Of a stretch of DNA of 54,181 nucleotides, positions 35,132 to 44,506 are shown in pieces. Below the pieces are notes generated by a model. That model had not been told where the DNA came from, ran no database searches, and was given only the letters and a program-made list of their open reading frames with translations. Each line of letters begins with the position of its first letter. Positions within the stretch are counted from its first letter, which is position 1. Origin of the DNA: Chlamydia trachomatis (GTDB taxonomy: Bacteria > Chlamydiota > Chlamydiia > Chlamydiales > Rhabdochlamydiaceae); contig CAMCLJ010000005.1 of the NCBI GenBank assembly GCA_945875745.1, forward strand, positions 1 through 54,181, given 5' to 3'. Made by a program: the position numbers and the translations under genes.

Positions 35132-38100
35132 TTAATCGATATCTTTTTCTAAATGAGCAACAAGCTCTAGCATTTCTTGACGGCTTAAGGTTTTTATCTG
35201 ATCCTGGGGATCATAGCCTACAACACTTGCAAAGAGCCGGTTTTTTTTCTCTATTAGTTCGTGGATCCGCTCTTCAACGCTTTTTTTTGTTACAAATTTA
35301 AACACCTGTACTCCGCGCTGCTGCCCTATCCTGTGAACCCTATCTGTTGCTTGATTTTCTTTAGCTGGATTCCACCATCTGTCATAATGAATCACAACCG
35401 ACGCTGCAGTCAGCTCAATTCCTGAGCCTGCTGCCTGCAAAGATGCGACAAAGACTTCACACTCAGGGTCGTCTCTAAACCGCTCAATCGCTTCTCTGCG
35501 ATTTCTGGTACTGCCTCGAATTTCAGCAAAACCAATCTTTTCTAGGGTCAGGTATTTCTCAATCATATCCATCATCTCAAGATACTGAGAAAAGACAACA
35601 ACCTTTTGCCCACTTTCTCTGGCTTCAGCAAGCCTTTCCACAAATAAATCCCATTTGCCAGAGCGGTATTTTAAAAAGTTCTCATAATCCTTATTGATCA
35701 TCACAGGATGATTACAGATCTGTTTGAGTTTTGATAATACAGAAAAGATGTGGATATACCCTTTAGACGAATGGGGATCAGATAACTCTTTAACAAGAGA
35801 CTCTTTTTCAGAATAAAAAACTGCTCTGTATAGCTCTTTTTGCTCCCGGGATAAATCGCAATAATAGACCTCTTCGATTTTTTCAGGCAGCTCTAAAAGC
35901 ACTTCGGTTTTTTTTCTTCTTAGAATAAACGGCTTGATCATCTTGGTAAGCAGAGTGCTCCTTGACTTGTCCTGATCTTTTTCAATTGGACTTACAAAGA
36001 ATTCTTTAAACTGTGATTCTCCTGGTAGATACCCTGGTAAAATGATCTCAAATAAGGCCCTGAGATCAAGCAATCTATTTTCTAAAGGTGTCCCGGTAAG
36101 TCCTACAACCATACGACACTGCATCGCCTTAATCGATTTATGTGTTTGTGATTGGATATTTTTAGCGCTATGCACTTCATCAAATACGGCTACATCGAAC
36201 GATATCTGGGATAGACGGGTTTTCTCGCTACGTAGAGTACCGTAAGATGTAAGGAGTAGATCTGCTCCCTCATCGAAGGTATCGAGATTCCTTTCTAACC
36301 CATAAAAAACACATACGCGCAAATCAGGCAAAAATTTAGCAAGCAGATCTTCCCAATGGTAGAGAACCGATGTCGGACATACCACTAAAAACTTTTTACC
36401 CCTCTCACCTTGATTATAGACAGCTGATAAAAGAGCCATCGCCTGGTGGGTTTTACCAAGGCCCATTTCATCACATAAAAGACCTGACAGACCATTGCAA
36501 TACAAAAACCAAAGCCACTTTAACCCAACTTGCTGATAGAGTCTTAACTCACTTTTCAGCCCTGTTGTATCTAAAATTTGACTTGCCTGCATAGTTCTAA
36601 ATTCTTCAAGCAAATGGCGGGTCTTAGTATCTTTTACCGAACTACTCTCTGGTTCTATCACTTCTTCAAAAGCATTTAACCGTACCCATTCTACAGAGGT
36701 CACTCGCAAGAGCTGTCCCTTGCGGATCCACCGTTTTTTAGTAATGCCTTTAAGCCAGTTAAAACGGGGATGTTTAAGATCAATCAATCCGGCGTCTGTG
36801 AATAAATACTTTTTATTTGTCTGCAATCCCTCCCATATATGGATCGCATGAGCTTTTCCAAGATCAGTTTCATAGATCAGCTCAACAAGCCACTGTCCAT
36901 CTTCCATCTTAACATCGTGGTGTACTTGAGCTACCCGCAGGGCTATAGACTTAGGTTTTTTTAGCCTTGGATCCCAAAGACGGATATAAGGCGATAATCC
37001 ATCTAATTCACTGGCTAAAAAATAGTTCTCTTCCCTTTTATCAAGAATTTGTTCCTGTAAAAACCGGTCCATGGGCATTTGCACTGGCATTAATGAAAAT
37101 CCCTGCTTATCGACAAAGCAATACTGCCCAAAGACAAACACTCGAGATGGGTCTACATAAGGCCCGTAGGTATAGTGAGGTTTAATCCGAATCATTTCTT
37201 CTGCATTCAGCATTACATCGATTAACACAGACTCAACTGGACACTTCTGGGAAAAAAAAGTCGGAAGTAAAGAAAGCTCTTCACTGTTTTTTTGAATAAA
37301 AAAAGAAACTTCTTCTTTTTGGATCACAAGACCTGAATAGAGAGGAGAAGGGCCTTTATCCTGTTTTTTTTGAAAAAAACCCTTCATAGGAATATAGACC
37401 CATTCTCCAAAATCAACAATTTCTAAACGCTCTTCCATGAGATCAAAATGGGATTCAAAACACAGGTTCATGTAATTATCTACAAAATAATGGAGCTCAG
37501 AGGCAACAGTCATTAAATGGGTATGGAACCCCTCAACTGTGTTAAGCCAGACCCTATGCCGGTTAATAAAATCACCAACCTGATCTCTTCCAATGATATT
37601 GTCTAATCCAGAAAACAAGCTATTTCCTGTTTGATAAAACCCAAGGTTCTCTACATATACCCATTTGTTAAAATATGCAGACTGCCCCTTCTGAAGATCT
37701 CCTGGCTCAAATAAAAAAGCATTAATATGCAAGCGCTGCTGAGAATCAAAAGACAAATTGTAGGAGAGGGAATAAGAACCTTCATGGATAGTCTCTTTAG
37801 CCAGATAAGATGGCAATATAGAGTGGTACTTGTCAAGGAGGGCTCCCACACGTTCTTTAAGAACAACCCCATGTGTTAAAAAAGATTGCTTGACCTGGGA
37901 AAAAAAACCTGTTCCTGGAATATATCGCCATCCGTCAAGCTCGATTCCCCCTTTATGGGCAGAAGAAGAAGGCTGCCTGTCTTGTTTTATATGGACAAAC
38001 AGGGATTGATCTTTTCTATCGTAGGTAATTTTCTCTAGAGCAGCGGCCCTCTCATCATGAATATTTACAGGAGAGGCAATGGTGTGTAGAGAAGGAATAA

Positions 38101-38836
38101 CGTCCGGCCAATTGGCTTGAGCGATATAAAAACCAAACTGTATTTCTTTAAATTCCACATGAATCCAGCAGGGAAGCTCAGTGTCGGCAGATGGAAAAGA
38201 AACTTTATATGGATTACCTGCTGCTGCAAGCCCCATCCACCACTTAGCAAGATCGGACCAAAAGCTCAGCTCGTATTGCAAATGATCACTGGGTCTACCT
38301 TTCTGCCATAGTAAGAGCTCTTCAGGTGCTAAATGAAAAAATTTTAACGAGGTCTCTTCTGTTTCAACAGGTCGCTCAGATGTAATCTCCCGGATTTTTT
38401 TTATACCAGCGGTCGAACTGGGGTGAGCATAAAATAGGGGTTTACCTGTCGGAGATAAAGCCTGTATTTCTTGTTTACCTGTTAGACAATCTTCACTATA
38501 CCCGTGACGGCGAGAGGCCATATGACACAGTTTATTCCATAACGAATCTCGAAACCGAACATGCAAAGGGCTGTCTGTACCTCCCATAATTTGAACATAG
38601 GTCGCGGCAATATGGGGACAAGAATACGAGGATGAATCTTCTATACAAGGACATAATCCATCTTTGATTAAGCCTTCATCGCTTACCTGAATAAATGGAA
38701 AAATCGACTTTCCTTTTCCAATTAAAACCTCAGATTGATAGCTACCCTCTGAAAAAAGCAGATTCTTGATTTTTTTACCAGCAATCAGCTTTTTTCCTGA
38801 GTCTAAGTCTTTTTGATGTAGCGATTGATCAAACAT
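35132..38836 (-). CDS. SWIM-domain SNF2 family helicase, second copy (CT555-like)
   Basis: About 1234 residues from the ATG at 38836; a longer reading from TTG at 38875 lacks a better ribosome site. A SWIM zinc motif is at the N-terminus (CPCIEDSSSYSCPH). The C-terminal Swi2/Snf2 core has motif I DEMGLGKT, DEVH in place of DEAQ/DEAH, LTGTPLENRLLDL, the SGIELTAA block and DRVHRIGQQ. The long middle is unassigned. Chlamydia also encodes two SWI/SNF proteins (CT555 and CT708); this one corresponds to the first by exclusion. It follows dapF on the same strand after a 156-base gap. Likely role: ATP-driven translocation on DNA, possibly recycling RNA polymerase; not shown by the sequence. Confidence 0.9.
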   Translation of the reverse strand: MFDQSLHQKDLDSGKKLIAGKKIKNLLFSEGSYQSEVLIGKGKSIFPFIQVSDEGLIKDGLCPCIEDSSSYSCPHIAATYVQIMGGTDSPLHVRFRDSLWNKLCHMASRRHGYSEDCLTGKQEIQALSPTGKPLFYAHPSSTAGIKKIREITSERPVETEETSLKFFHLAPEELLLWQKGRPSDHLQYELSFWSDLAKWWMGLAAAGNPYKVSFPSADTELPCWIHVEFKEIQFGFYIAQANWPDVIPSLHTIASPVNIHDERAAALEKITYDRKDQSLFVHIKQDRQPSSSAHKGGIELDGWRYIPGTGFFSQVKQSFLTHGVVLKERVGALLDKYHSILPSYLAKETIHEGSYSLSYNLSFDSQQRLHINAFLFEPGDLQKGQSAYFNKWVYVENLGFYQTGNSLFSGLDNIIGRDQVGDFINRHRVWLNTVEGFHTHLMTVASELHYFVDNYMNLCFESHFDLMEERLEIVDFGEWVYIPMKGFFQKKQDKGPSPLYSGLVIQKEEVSFFIQKNSEELSLLPTFFSQKCPVESVLIDVMLNAEEMIRIKPHYTYGPYVDPSRVFVFGQYCFVDKQGFSLMPVQMPMDRFLQEQILDKREENYFLASELDGLSPYIRLWDPRLKKPKSIALRVAQVHHDVKMEDGQWLVELIYETDLGKAHAIHIWEGLQTNKKYLFTDAGLIDLKHPRFNWLKGITKKRWIRKGQLLRVTSVEWVRLNAFEEVIEPESSSVKDTKTRHLLEEFRTMQASQILDTTGLKSELRLYQQVGLKWLWFLYCNGLSGLLCDEMGLGKTHQAMALLSAVYNQGERGKKFLVVCPTSVLYHWEDLLAKFLPDLRVCVFYGLERNLDTFDEGADLLLTSYGTLRSEKTRLSQISFDVAVFDEVHSAKNIQSQTHKSIKAMQCRMVVGLTGTPLENRLLDLRALFEIILPGYLPGESQFKEFFVSPIEKDQDKSRSTLLTKMIKPFILRRKKTEVLLELPEKIEEVYYCDLSREQKELYRAVFYSEKESLVKELSDPHSSKGYIHIFSVLSKLKQICNHPVMINKDYENFLKYRSGKWDLFVERLAEARESGQKVVVFSQYLEMMDMIEKYLTLEKIGFAEIRGSTRNRREAIERFRDDPECEVFVASLQAAGSGIELTAASVVIHYDRWWNPAKENQATDRVHRIGQQRGVQVFKFVTKKSVEERIHELIEKKNRLFASVVGYDPQDQIKTLSRQEMLELVAHLEKDID

Positions 38837-38992
38837 AAGGATCCGAAAAAAAATATTTTTTAGGGATATAAACAAGCGTACTCCCTCTATTGGTCAGCAT
38901 GCACGCTTCATGGGAAGAAATCAAGAAGTTACAGGCATTTTACAATTATCCTTTGATAAAAGAGAATTTTTTCTTACACAGGCAGAGAAAGC

Positions 38993-39817
38993 TTATGATA
39001 AAAACTGCTCCAAGGATAGATGCCCACTAAAGATACAGACCGCACCACCGCTTACCTCTATCTGCTGACCTCCAGATTTAAGCGGCCGGATGTCAACCTC
39101 GAGATAATCTCCCGATAAGGGAACCACTCGCACAGGGGTAGAAATCCCCATTTTTTGTGCAGCCGTCAGAGCTGCCGCCGCAGCCCCAGTACCACAAGCA
39201 TGAGTCTCCCCTTCCACTCCACGTTCATATGTGCGAATCCGAAGGGCACCATCAGCACCTGTGGTAACAAAGTTTACATTAACCCCCTCGGGGGCAAAGA
39301 AAGGATCATGACGAATGGCAGGCCCTAAAGTCTCTATATCCAAATCCTCTAAATCTTCTACGAAAATTACAGCATGAGGCACCCCTGTGTGGACAACAAA
39401 AGCCTCAAAAGAATGCCCATTAACATCAACAGGGACCCCCCAGTGTAAGACGTAAGGCCTATCAATCTGTACTGATATCTTGTCTGCTTTTACGTAACAT
39501 ACAATAATATCATGCATAGCTTCGATAGAATAAGGGTTGTCACGAAAGCCCAAAGAGCGCAAGTAATGAACAAAACATCGCATTCCATTACCACACATGG
39601 CAACTTCATGCCCATCTGAATTGAAGATCCGAATACGAAACCCTGTCTTATTAGAGGCCTGCAAAAGGAGCAGGCCATCACCACCAACACCTAGCCTCCG
39701 GTTGCACAGGCGCCTGATTAATAATGAGTTTTCACAAGGAAAAAGCGCTGCCCTATCATCAATAATGATAAAATCATTGCCTGAGCCTTGGTATTTAGAA
39801 AAAGGAATCAACACCAC
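38993..39817 (-). CDS. dapF: Diaminopimelate epimerase DapF
   Basis: 274 residues. It converts LL- to meso-diaminopimelate for peptidoglycan. The two catalytic cysteines are Cys75 (MCGNGMRC) and Cys208 (HACGTG), and the substrate motif GSGNDF is at 11-16. In C. trachomatis the DapF also works as a glutamate racemase; whether that holds here is inference. The frame opens with GTG at 39817, five bases after the clpP stop, so it is co-transcribed. Gene order glyA-clpP-dapF equals CT432-CT430. Confidence 0.95.
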   Translation of the reverse strand: MVLIPFSKYQGSGNDFIIIDDRAALFPCENSLLIRRLCNRRLGVGGDGLLLLQASNKTGFRIRIFNSDGHEVAMCGNGMRCFVHYLRSLGFRDNPYSIEAMHDIIVCYVKADKISVQIDRPYVLHWGVPVDVNGHSFEAFVVHTGVPHAVIFVEDLEDLDIETLGPAIRHDPFFAPEGVNVNFVTTGADGALRIRTYERGVEGETHACGTGAAAAALTAAQKMGISTPVRVVPLSGDYLEVDIRPLKSGGQQIEVSGGAVCIFSGHLSLEQFLS

Positions 39818-39822
39818 GGAGT

Positions 39823-40434
39823 CTATACACCAACATCTTCATATGATTTTACGATTTTATCAAGCAGTCCAAATTCTAAAGCCTCGTGAGCACTCATCCA
39901 TGAATCTCGATCGATTGCTTTTTCAATTACCTTGCTCTCTTTACCTGTTGCGTTAACATAGAGATTCACAAGAGCTGTTCTGGTCTTTAAAATTTCTTTT
40001 GCCTGAATATCTAAATCAGTTGCTTGACCACGAATCACCCCATTAATTGATGGCTGGTGGATCATAATCCTAGAATTAGCAGTTGCAAAACGCTTACCAG
40101 GGGCAGCAGATAAACTCAGTACTGATCCCATCGAGGCTGCAAGGCCTGTAATAAGAGTTGTTACAGGAGAGGTAATCATTTTAATTTGATCCCAAATAGC
40201 AAAACCAGAATCAACAGATCCACCCGGGGAATTAATCACAAATAAAATCGGCTTACCTGGGGCAGATAACTCAAGGAACCAAAGCTTACGAATAATATCT
40301 TTTGCGCTATCTCCATCGACAGGATCAGATAATAAAATACGTCGGGCTTTCAGGAGAACTTCATCAATTTTATCATCTATAGGACGAGTTCTTATGATTT
40401 TCTCTTCTTCTTCCTCTTCATTAAATATGATCAT
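39823..40434 (-). CDS. clpP: Clp protease subunit ClpP, divergent paralogue (ClpP1 type)
   Basis: 203 residues. The triad is Ser101 (GLAASMGS), His126 (MIHQPSI) and Asp177. The handle region is [10 protein letters not shown]. The N-terminus carries an acidic run (NEEEEEEK) unlike canonical ClpP, which could change the axial pore. It corresponds to CT431. Chlamydial ClpP1 and ClpP2 form a mixed tetradecamer that works with ClpX and ClpC. An AAGGAG ribosome site precedes the ATG. Confidence 0.95.
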   Translation of the reverse strand: MIIFNEEEEEEKIIRTRPIDDKIDEVLLKARRILLSDPVDGDSAKDIIRKLWFLELSAPGKPILFVINSPGGSVDSGFAIWDQIKMITSPVTTLITGLAASMGSVLSLSAAPGKRFATANSRIMIHQPSINGVIRGQATDLDIQAKEILKTRTALVNLYVNATGKESKVIEKAIDRDSWMSAHEALEFGLLDKIVKSYEDVGV

Positions 40435-40485
40435 TGTATCTCCTTACCTATTTTTTTTTGATTATTTACATTGTCTGTTTTTTTT

Positions 40486-41967
40486 TCAATCGATGAGAAT
40501 TTCTGGGTATAGCGGAAACTTTTGCAATAACTGGATACACCTTTGTTGGACAGATTCGATTATATGAGCAGATGTAATAACCTTTGCTCTACTTTTTTCT
40601 TGAGTGTTCACATCTATCTGTGGAGTACTTGCCGCTAACACCTCACAGATTAGATCAGCGATCTCTTTCATCTCAGCCTCTTTCATCCCAAGTGTTGTTA
40701 AAGCAGGGGTCCCTACCCGAATACCGGAAGTATACCAGGCGCCTTGTATATCATAAGGGATTGCGTTCCGATTCACTGTTAAGCGAGCCTGCCTTAGCGC
40801 TTGCTCTGCCTGACGCCCGGTTAGCCCAAACTTATCTGCGACGTTAATAACGAGTAAATGATTATCTGTTCCCCCAGTTGTAATCGGAACCCCCTTTTCC
40901 ATAAACCGCTCTGCCATAGCACGAGCATTCAGAACGATTTGTAAAGCATACTTTTGGAACTCTGCGCTATTGGCTTCTTTAAACGCAACAGCTTTTGCGG
41001 CAATCACATGAGGAAGAGGTCCTCCCAGGACCAGCGGACACCCTTTATCTACCACTTCTCTAAATTCTTCCTTACATAACACCAATCCCCCTCTTGGTCC
41101 CCGCAGGGTCTTATGAGTGGTCGAAGTGACAATGTGAGCAAACGGTACTGGATCGTATTCCCCCGTCATTACCTTCCCAGCCACAAGACCTGAAAAATGT
41201 GCCATATCTACCATAAGAACAGCGCCAACAGAATCTGCAATCTGACGCATTTTTGCGAAATTAATCAGTCTAGGATAGGCTGAATAACCAGCAAGTAAAA
41301 TTAAAGGCCTTTCTTGTTTAACCTGAAGCTCGAGATTATAATAATCAATAAGGCCGGTCGATCGATCCACTTCATAAGGGACCGATTGCATCATTTTCGA
41401 GGAGAGGTTGTGACGAAAGCCATGTGTTAGGTGCCCTCCAGAATTCAAAGACAACCCCATTACCTTTTGATTCACAAGCAGGCGGCGAATCGTTTCATAC
41501 TCTTGGGGGCTTAGAGCATCTATTGATTTCTTTCCTAGAGCCTCAACTTCTTTATTTTGAATTCTATGCACTAAAATCGACCAAAAAGCCACCAGGTTTG
41601 CATCAACACCCGAATGAGGCTGAACGTAAGCGTGATCTGCACCAAACAGGTGTTTCGCCTGCAGGGCTGCCTCTTCTTCTAGCTTATCCACATTATCACA
41701 CCCAGCATAAAACCTGTGGCGAGCAAAACCCTCTGCATATTTATCAGTCAGCAGATTGCCCATGGCAAGCTGGGTAGCAAGTGAGGAAAAATTTTCAGAG
41801 GCAATCAGCTTAAGGTAAGATCTTTGATCTTTCAGCTCCCGAATAATAGTGCCGGCAACTAAAGGATTGTTTTTCTGCAAATGATCAATAGAGGCTAAAA
41901 AGGCAATCGCTGCCGAATCCCTCTTTTCCGCAGAAACTGTATGAAAATATTTATTGAGATAGCTCAT
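40486..41967 (-). CDS. glyA: Serine hydroxymethyltransferase
   Basis: 493 residues from the ATG at 41967; the preceding TTG is less likely. This PLP enzyme makes glycine and methylene-THF from serine. The PLP lysine motif is STTHKTLRGPRGG, and HSG (YVQPHSGVDANL) and the MDMAHFSGLVAG region are clear. It is longer than E. coli GlyA (417), as is usual for the chlamydial type (about 497), with an insertion near 150-190. In Chlamydia GlyA also has alanine racemase activity that supports peptidoglycan in the absence of Alr. First gene of glyA-clpP-dapF. Confidence 0.95.
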   Translation of the reverse strand: MSYLNKYFHTVSAEKRDSAAIAFLASIDHLQKNNPLVAGTIIRELKDQRSYLKLIASENFSSLATQLAMGNLLTDKYAEGFARHRFYAGCDNVDKLEEEAALQAKHLFGADHAYVQPHSGVDANLVAFWSILVHRIQNKEVEALGKKSIDALSPQEYETIRRLLVNQKVMGLSLNSGGHLTHGFRHNLSSKMMQSVPYEVDRSTGLIDYYNLELQVKQERPLILLAGYSAYPRLINFAKMRQIADSVGAVLMVDMAHFSGLVAGKVMTGEYDPVPFAHIVTSTTHKTLRGPRGGLVLCKEEFREVVDKGCPLVLGGPLPHVIAAKAVAFKEANSAEFQKYALQIVLNARAMAERFMEKGVPITTGGTDNHLLVINVADKFGLTGRQAEQALRQARLTVNRNAIPYDIQGAWYTSGIRVGTPALTTLGMKEAEMKEIADLICEVLAASTPQIDVNTQEKSRAKVITSAHIIESVQQRCIQLLQKFPLYPEILID

Positions 41968-42326
41968 CAAACAACCTATAGCTACATAAAAACCTGATTC
42001 TTACATAAACCAAAAATCTCGTCGATACACAATATAATTCAAAAACTTTTTTACAACAGAGATTAAAGGTATTGGGCAAATCAAAGCAGAGTTCATATCC
42101 ATCGGAGAAGGCACTGATTAATAAAATTTTAAATTCATAGGTTACATAAGAAATAAGAACAGGCAGAAGAATCTATTTACACCTCTTTACCAAACCTTTT
42201 ATTTTAGACCTGCCTCTTTTAAGGGGAAACCAGAAAGAAAAGCATCTTTTTCCTTGAGCTATATTTACCCTGAGCGATAATCTTATATTCTCCTAAATTA
42301 TCTATTTTCAAAATGGTAAGAATTTC
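41968..42326. other. Divergent intergenic region
   Basis: 359 bases between divergent glyA and the zinc-ribbon gene. It holds the promoter at 42254-42281. A short open stretch (about 42047-42121, ending IGEGTD) has no start and I do not support it as a gene. Confidence 0.45.
42254..42281 (+). promoter_or_regulatory. Promoter of the zinc-ribbon gene
   Basis: A -35 TTGAGC (42254-42259) and -10 GATAAT (42276-42281) are 16 bases apart, about 45 bases before the ATG at 42327. Confidence 0.5.
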
Positions 42327-43094
42327 ATGCAAGAAGCACTCAAAGTCATCATACACATTCAAGATTTCGATATGAAAATGATGCGCCTTATGCGGCTCAA
42401 AAAAGAACGACAGAAAGAACTTCAGCAGATCGACTCCCTGCGAAAAGAGCTCTACCAACAGTATGCTGAAAAAGAAAAAGAAATTGTTGATTTGGATAAA
42501 ACCATCCAAACCCAAGAAACAAAAATCCAAGATATTGCAGCAAAAATCAAACGGATTGAAAACCAACAATCAAATATCAAGAAAGCAGATGAATTCACCG
42601 CTCTAACACAAGAAATGACTGCTGCTGAAAGAGAAAAAACATCACTAGAGCAGAAAGTTTCAGACCTTGTCGACAAAAAAAATGCCGAAGAAGAGCTTCT
42701 TGATAAAATTAAAACAAGCCTTCAAAACTCGGAAGAAAGCAGCAAGGCAATTGAAAAAGAGATCGAATCAAGCATTGAATTAATTAATGCGGAAGGCTCT
42801 GCAATTAAACAACAGAGAGATGAACTTGCTAAACAGGCGTCTCCCGACCTTCTGGCTTTATACGAGAGATTGCTAAAAAATAAAAAAGACCGGGTTATTG
42901 TACCTATAGAAAACAGAACCTGCAGCGGCTGCCATATTGTACTGACTGCCCAGCATGAAAATCTAGTTCGAAAAGGGGAAAACCTCGTCTTTTGTGAGCA
43001 CTGTTCTCGGATTCACTACTGGCAAGAAGCCAGAGCCGAATCAGAAGAAAACTCAACTGGTAAACGTCGCAGAAGGCGCGCTACCACCGCTTAA
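42327..43094 (+). CDS. Coiled-coil zinc-ribbon protein, CT398/CdsZ-like
   Basis: 255 residues. Residues ~15-170 form a long antiparallel coiled coil. A C4 zinc ribbon follows (Cys199-x2-Cys202, Cys223-x2-Cys226), then a basic tail (KRRRRR). This is the architecture of chlamydial CT398 and of the wider DUF164/zf-RING_7 family. CT398 binds sigma-54 and T3S parts in C. trachomatis and has been called CdsZ. That this protein does the same is inference. It is followed immediately by the RNase P RNA gene. Confidence 0.85.
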   Translation: MQEALKVIIHIQDFDMKMMRLMRLKKERQKELQQIDSLRKELYQQYAEKEKEIVDLDKTIQTQETKIQDIAAKIKRIENQQSNIKKADEFTALTQEMTAAEREKTSLEQKVSDLVDKKNAEEELLDKIKTSLQNSEESSKAIEKEIESSIELINAEGSAIKQQRDELAKQASPDLLALYERLLKNKKDRVIVPIENRTCSGCHIVLTAQHENLVRKGENLVFCEHCSRIHYWQEARAESEENSTGKRRRRRATTA

Positions 43095-43105
43095 GTAGCA
43101 TTTTT

Positions 43106-43475
43106 GAGGGGAAGCACGCAATCGCTGCTAAGAATGCAAAACTTCTTAGGAGAGGAAAGTCTGGACTTCTTAGGAGCAGATACCAGTGAAAGACTGGGGG
43201 CCGCAAGGCTACGGAAAGTGTAACAGAAAATATACCTTTATTTAGCTTTAAATCTAAATAAGCAGGCTGAAAATATCAGTTTTATAAGCTGATGGCTCTG
43301 TGGAGACGCAGAGCCCTATAAACCCTATCTGAAGCAAGAATAATCAGGGCACATACTCCCGCTCCAGGAGGCCCTAAGGTAAATCGCTTGAGGACTGTGG
43401 CAACACAGACCCTAGAGGAATGATTGCGCATTGTCTGCAAAGGCAACGACAAAATCCGGCTTATCGCTTCCCCCC
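43106..43475 (+). ncRNA. rnpB: RNase P RNA
   Basis: The universal core is visible: GAGGAAAGTCTGGACT (43152-43167) near the 5' end and ACAAAATCCGGCTTA near the 3' end. These pair as P4-type partners with covarying bases (CTGGA with TCCGG, where most bacteria have CCGGG with CCCGG). GGGGAAGC (43108-43115) and GCTTCCCC (43466-43473) form helix P1. A run of about ten T follows as terminator. It matures the 5' ends of tRNAs. Confidence 0.93.
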
Positions 43476-43486
43476 TTTTTTTTTAC
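43466..43486 (+). terminator. rnpB terminator
   Basis: The P1 helix closing strand GCTTCCCC is followed by CC and an unbroken run of about ten T, which makes a Rho-independent stop. The T-run overlaps the end of the convergent xerC. Confidence 0.6.
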
Positions 43487-44436
43487 TCAACCCCCTTATC
43501 ATCTAAAGCAAGGGGATGAGCTTTGTCATAAACTTCTTTTTTCAATCTTGTAGAAACATGAGTATAGATGGTGGTGGTGGCAAGAGAGCTATGTCCCAGC
43601 AAAACTTGGATCGTTTTTAAGTCCATTCCTTTTTCTAGCCAATGTGTGGCAATGGTATGCCTAATCGTATGAGGGGTGGCTTTGCCCACAAGTCCACTTT
43701 GCTTTAAATATTCATCAAACTTCCTATCGACAGAGCGTACAGTAAGCCTTGTGCCCCACTTATTTAAGAAAATAGCTTTACTGTCGCTCTGCCCCTTATG
43801 ATCTGCATGATCGATATTTCTTTCTGGATGATCTAAATAATTTTTTATCCACCCGGCAGCACTTTTTGTGATAGGTACCACTCTCTGTTTCTTTCCCTTA
43901 CCAGACACCCGGACTACGAAATTGCCAAAATCAATATCCTCACGATTAAGACTAATAAGCTCGGAGACTCTCAGACCTGAACTATAAAAAAGCTCCATAA
44001 TACACCGATCTCGAAATCCCAAATAACTTCTCTGATCAGGCTGATCGAATAACTCCTGGATCTGATCATATGTTAAAGAGGTAGGAATCCCTTTCTCGAG
44101 TTTCGGGCTCTCTATATCATCTAAAGGGCTAAGCTCAACCCTCCCTTCCTTAACAAGATACTTATAAAAAGATCTAAGAGCAGAGAGACGTCTCAAGACT
44201 GTTCGTTTTGCTCCTGACAATCCCTTTAGATGAGCTAAATAATTTCTAACCATCCTCTTACTTACTAGATCGACAGAAAAAGCCCCTTCTGTCTCTGAGA
44301 GAGGGTAGTTGGCATGTAAATACTTGTAAAAACTTTCCAAATCTAATTTATAATTGCGCTGTGTGTGAGTGGAGACATTTTTCACAACGCGCAAATATTC
44401 AATAAAAAGCTGTATCTGCTTTGTAAAATCATTCAT
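43483..44436 (-). CDS. xerC: Tyrosine recombinase XerC
   Basis: 317 residues. It resolves chromosome dimers at dif together with XerD. Catalytic residues visible are Arg156 (SGLRVSEL), the Lys in the beta-hairpin near 180 (SGKGKKQR), His256-x-x-Arg259 (HTIRH), His282 (LGHSS) and nucleophile Tyr291 (TTTIYTHV). The N-terminal SAM-like DNA-binding domain is intact. Xer-type length and neighbours (ABC-F gene, as CT347-CT348) support a housekeeping recombinase rather than a phage integrase. It is convergent with rnpB and divergent from the ABC-F gene. Confidence 0.92.
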   Translation of the reverse strand: MNDFTKQIQLFIEYLRVVKNVSTHTQRNYKLDLESFYKYLHANYPLSETEGAFSVDLVSKRMVRNYLAHLKGLSGAKRTVLRRLSALRSFYKYLVKEGRVELSPLDDIESPKLEKGIPTSLTYDQIQELFDQPDQRSYLGFRDRCIMELFYSSGLRVSELISLNREDIDFGNFVVRVSGKGKKQRVVPITKSAAGWIKNYLDHPERNIDHADHKGQSDSKAIFLNKWGTRLTVRSVDRKFDEYLKQSGLVGKATPHTIRHTIATHWLEKGMDLKTIQVLLGHSSLATTTIYTHVSTRLKKEVYDKAHPLALDDKGVE

Positions 44437-44506
44437 CTTCTTCTTGTTCCTGTTTTCTTTTTATGGTAAAATGAGATTAGTTTTTTTCAAAGAAGCATAT
44501 CAAATC

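Noticed and set aside
42047-42121. Open stretch ending in IGEGTD upstream of the zinc-ribbon gene
   Set aside because: Only about 24 codons, bounded by stops, with no start codon or ribosome site.
43483-44436. Phage or integron integrase
   Set aside because: Length, Xer-type motifs and chlamydial housekeeping neighbours indicate XerC; no attachment repeats or mobile genes are nearby.
44369-44506. 46-codon N-terminal extension of the ABC-F gene
   Set aside because: It runs into the divergent xerC start and is Phe-rich without ABC-F similarity; the ATG at 44507 begins the conserved domain.
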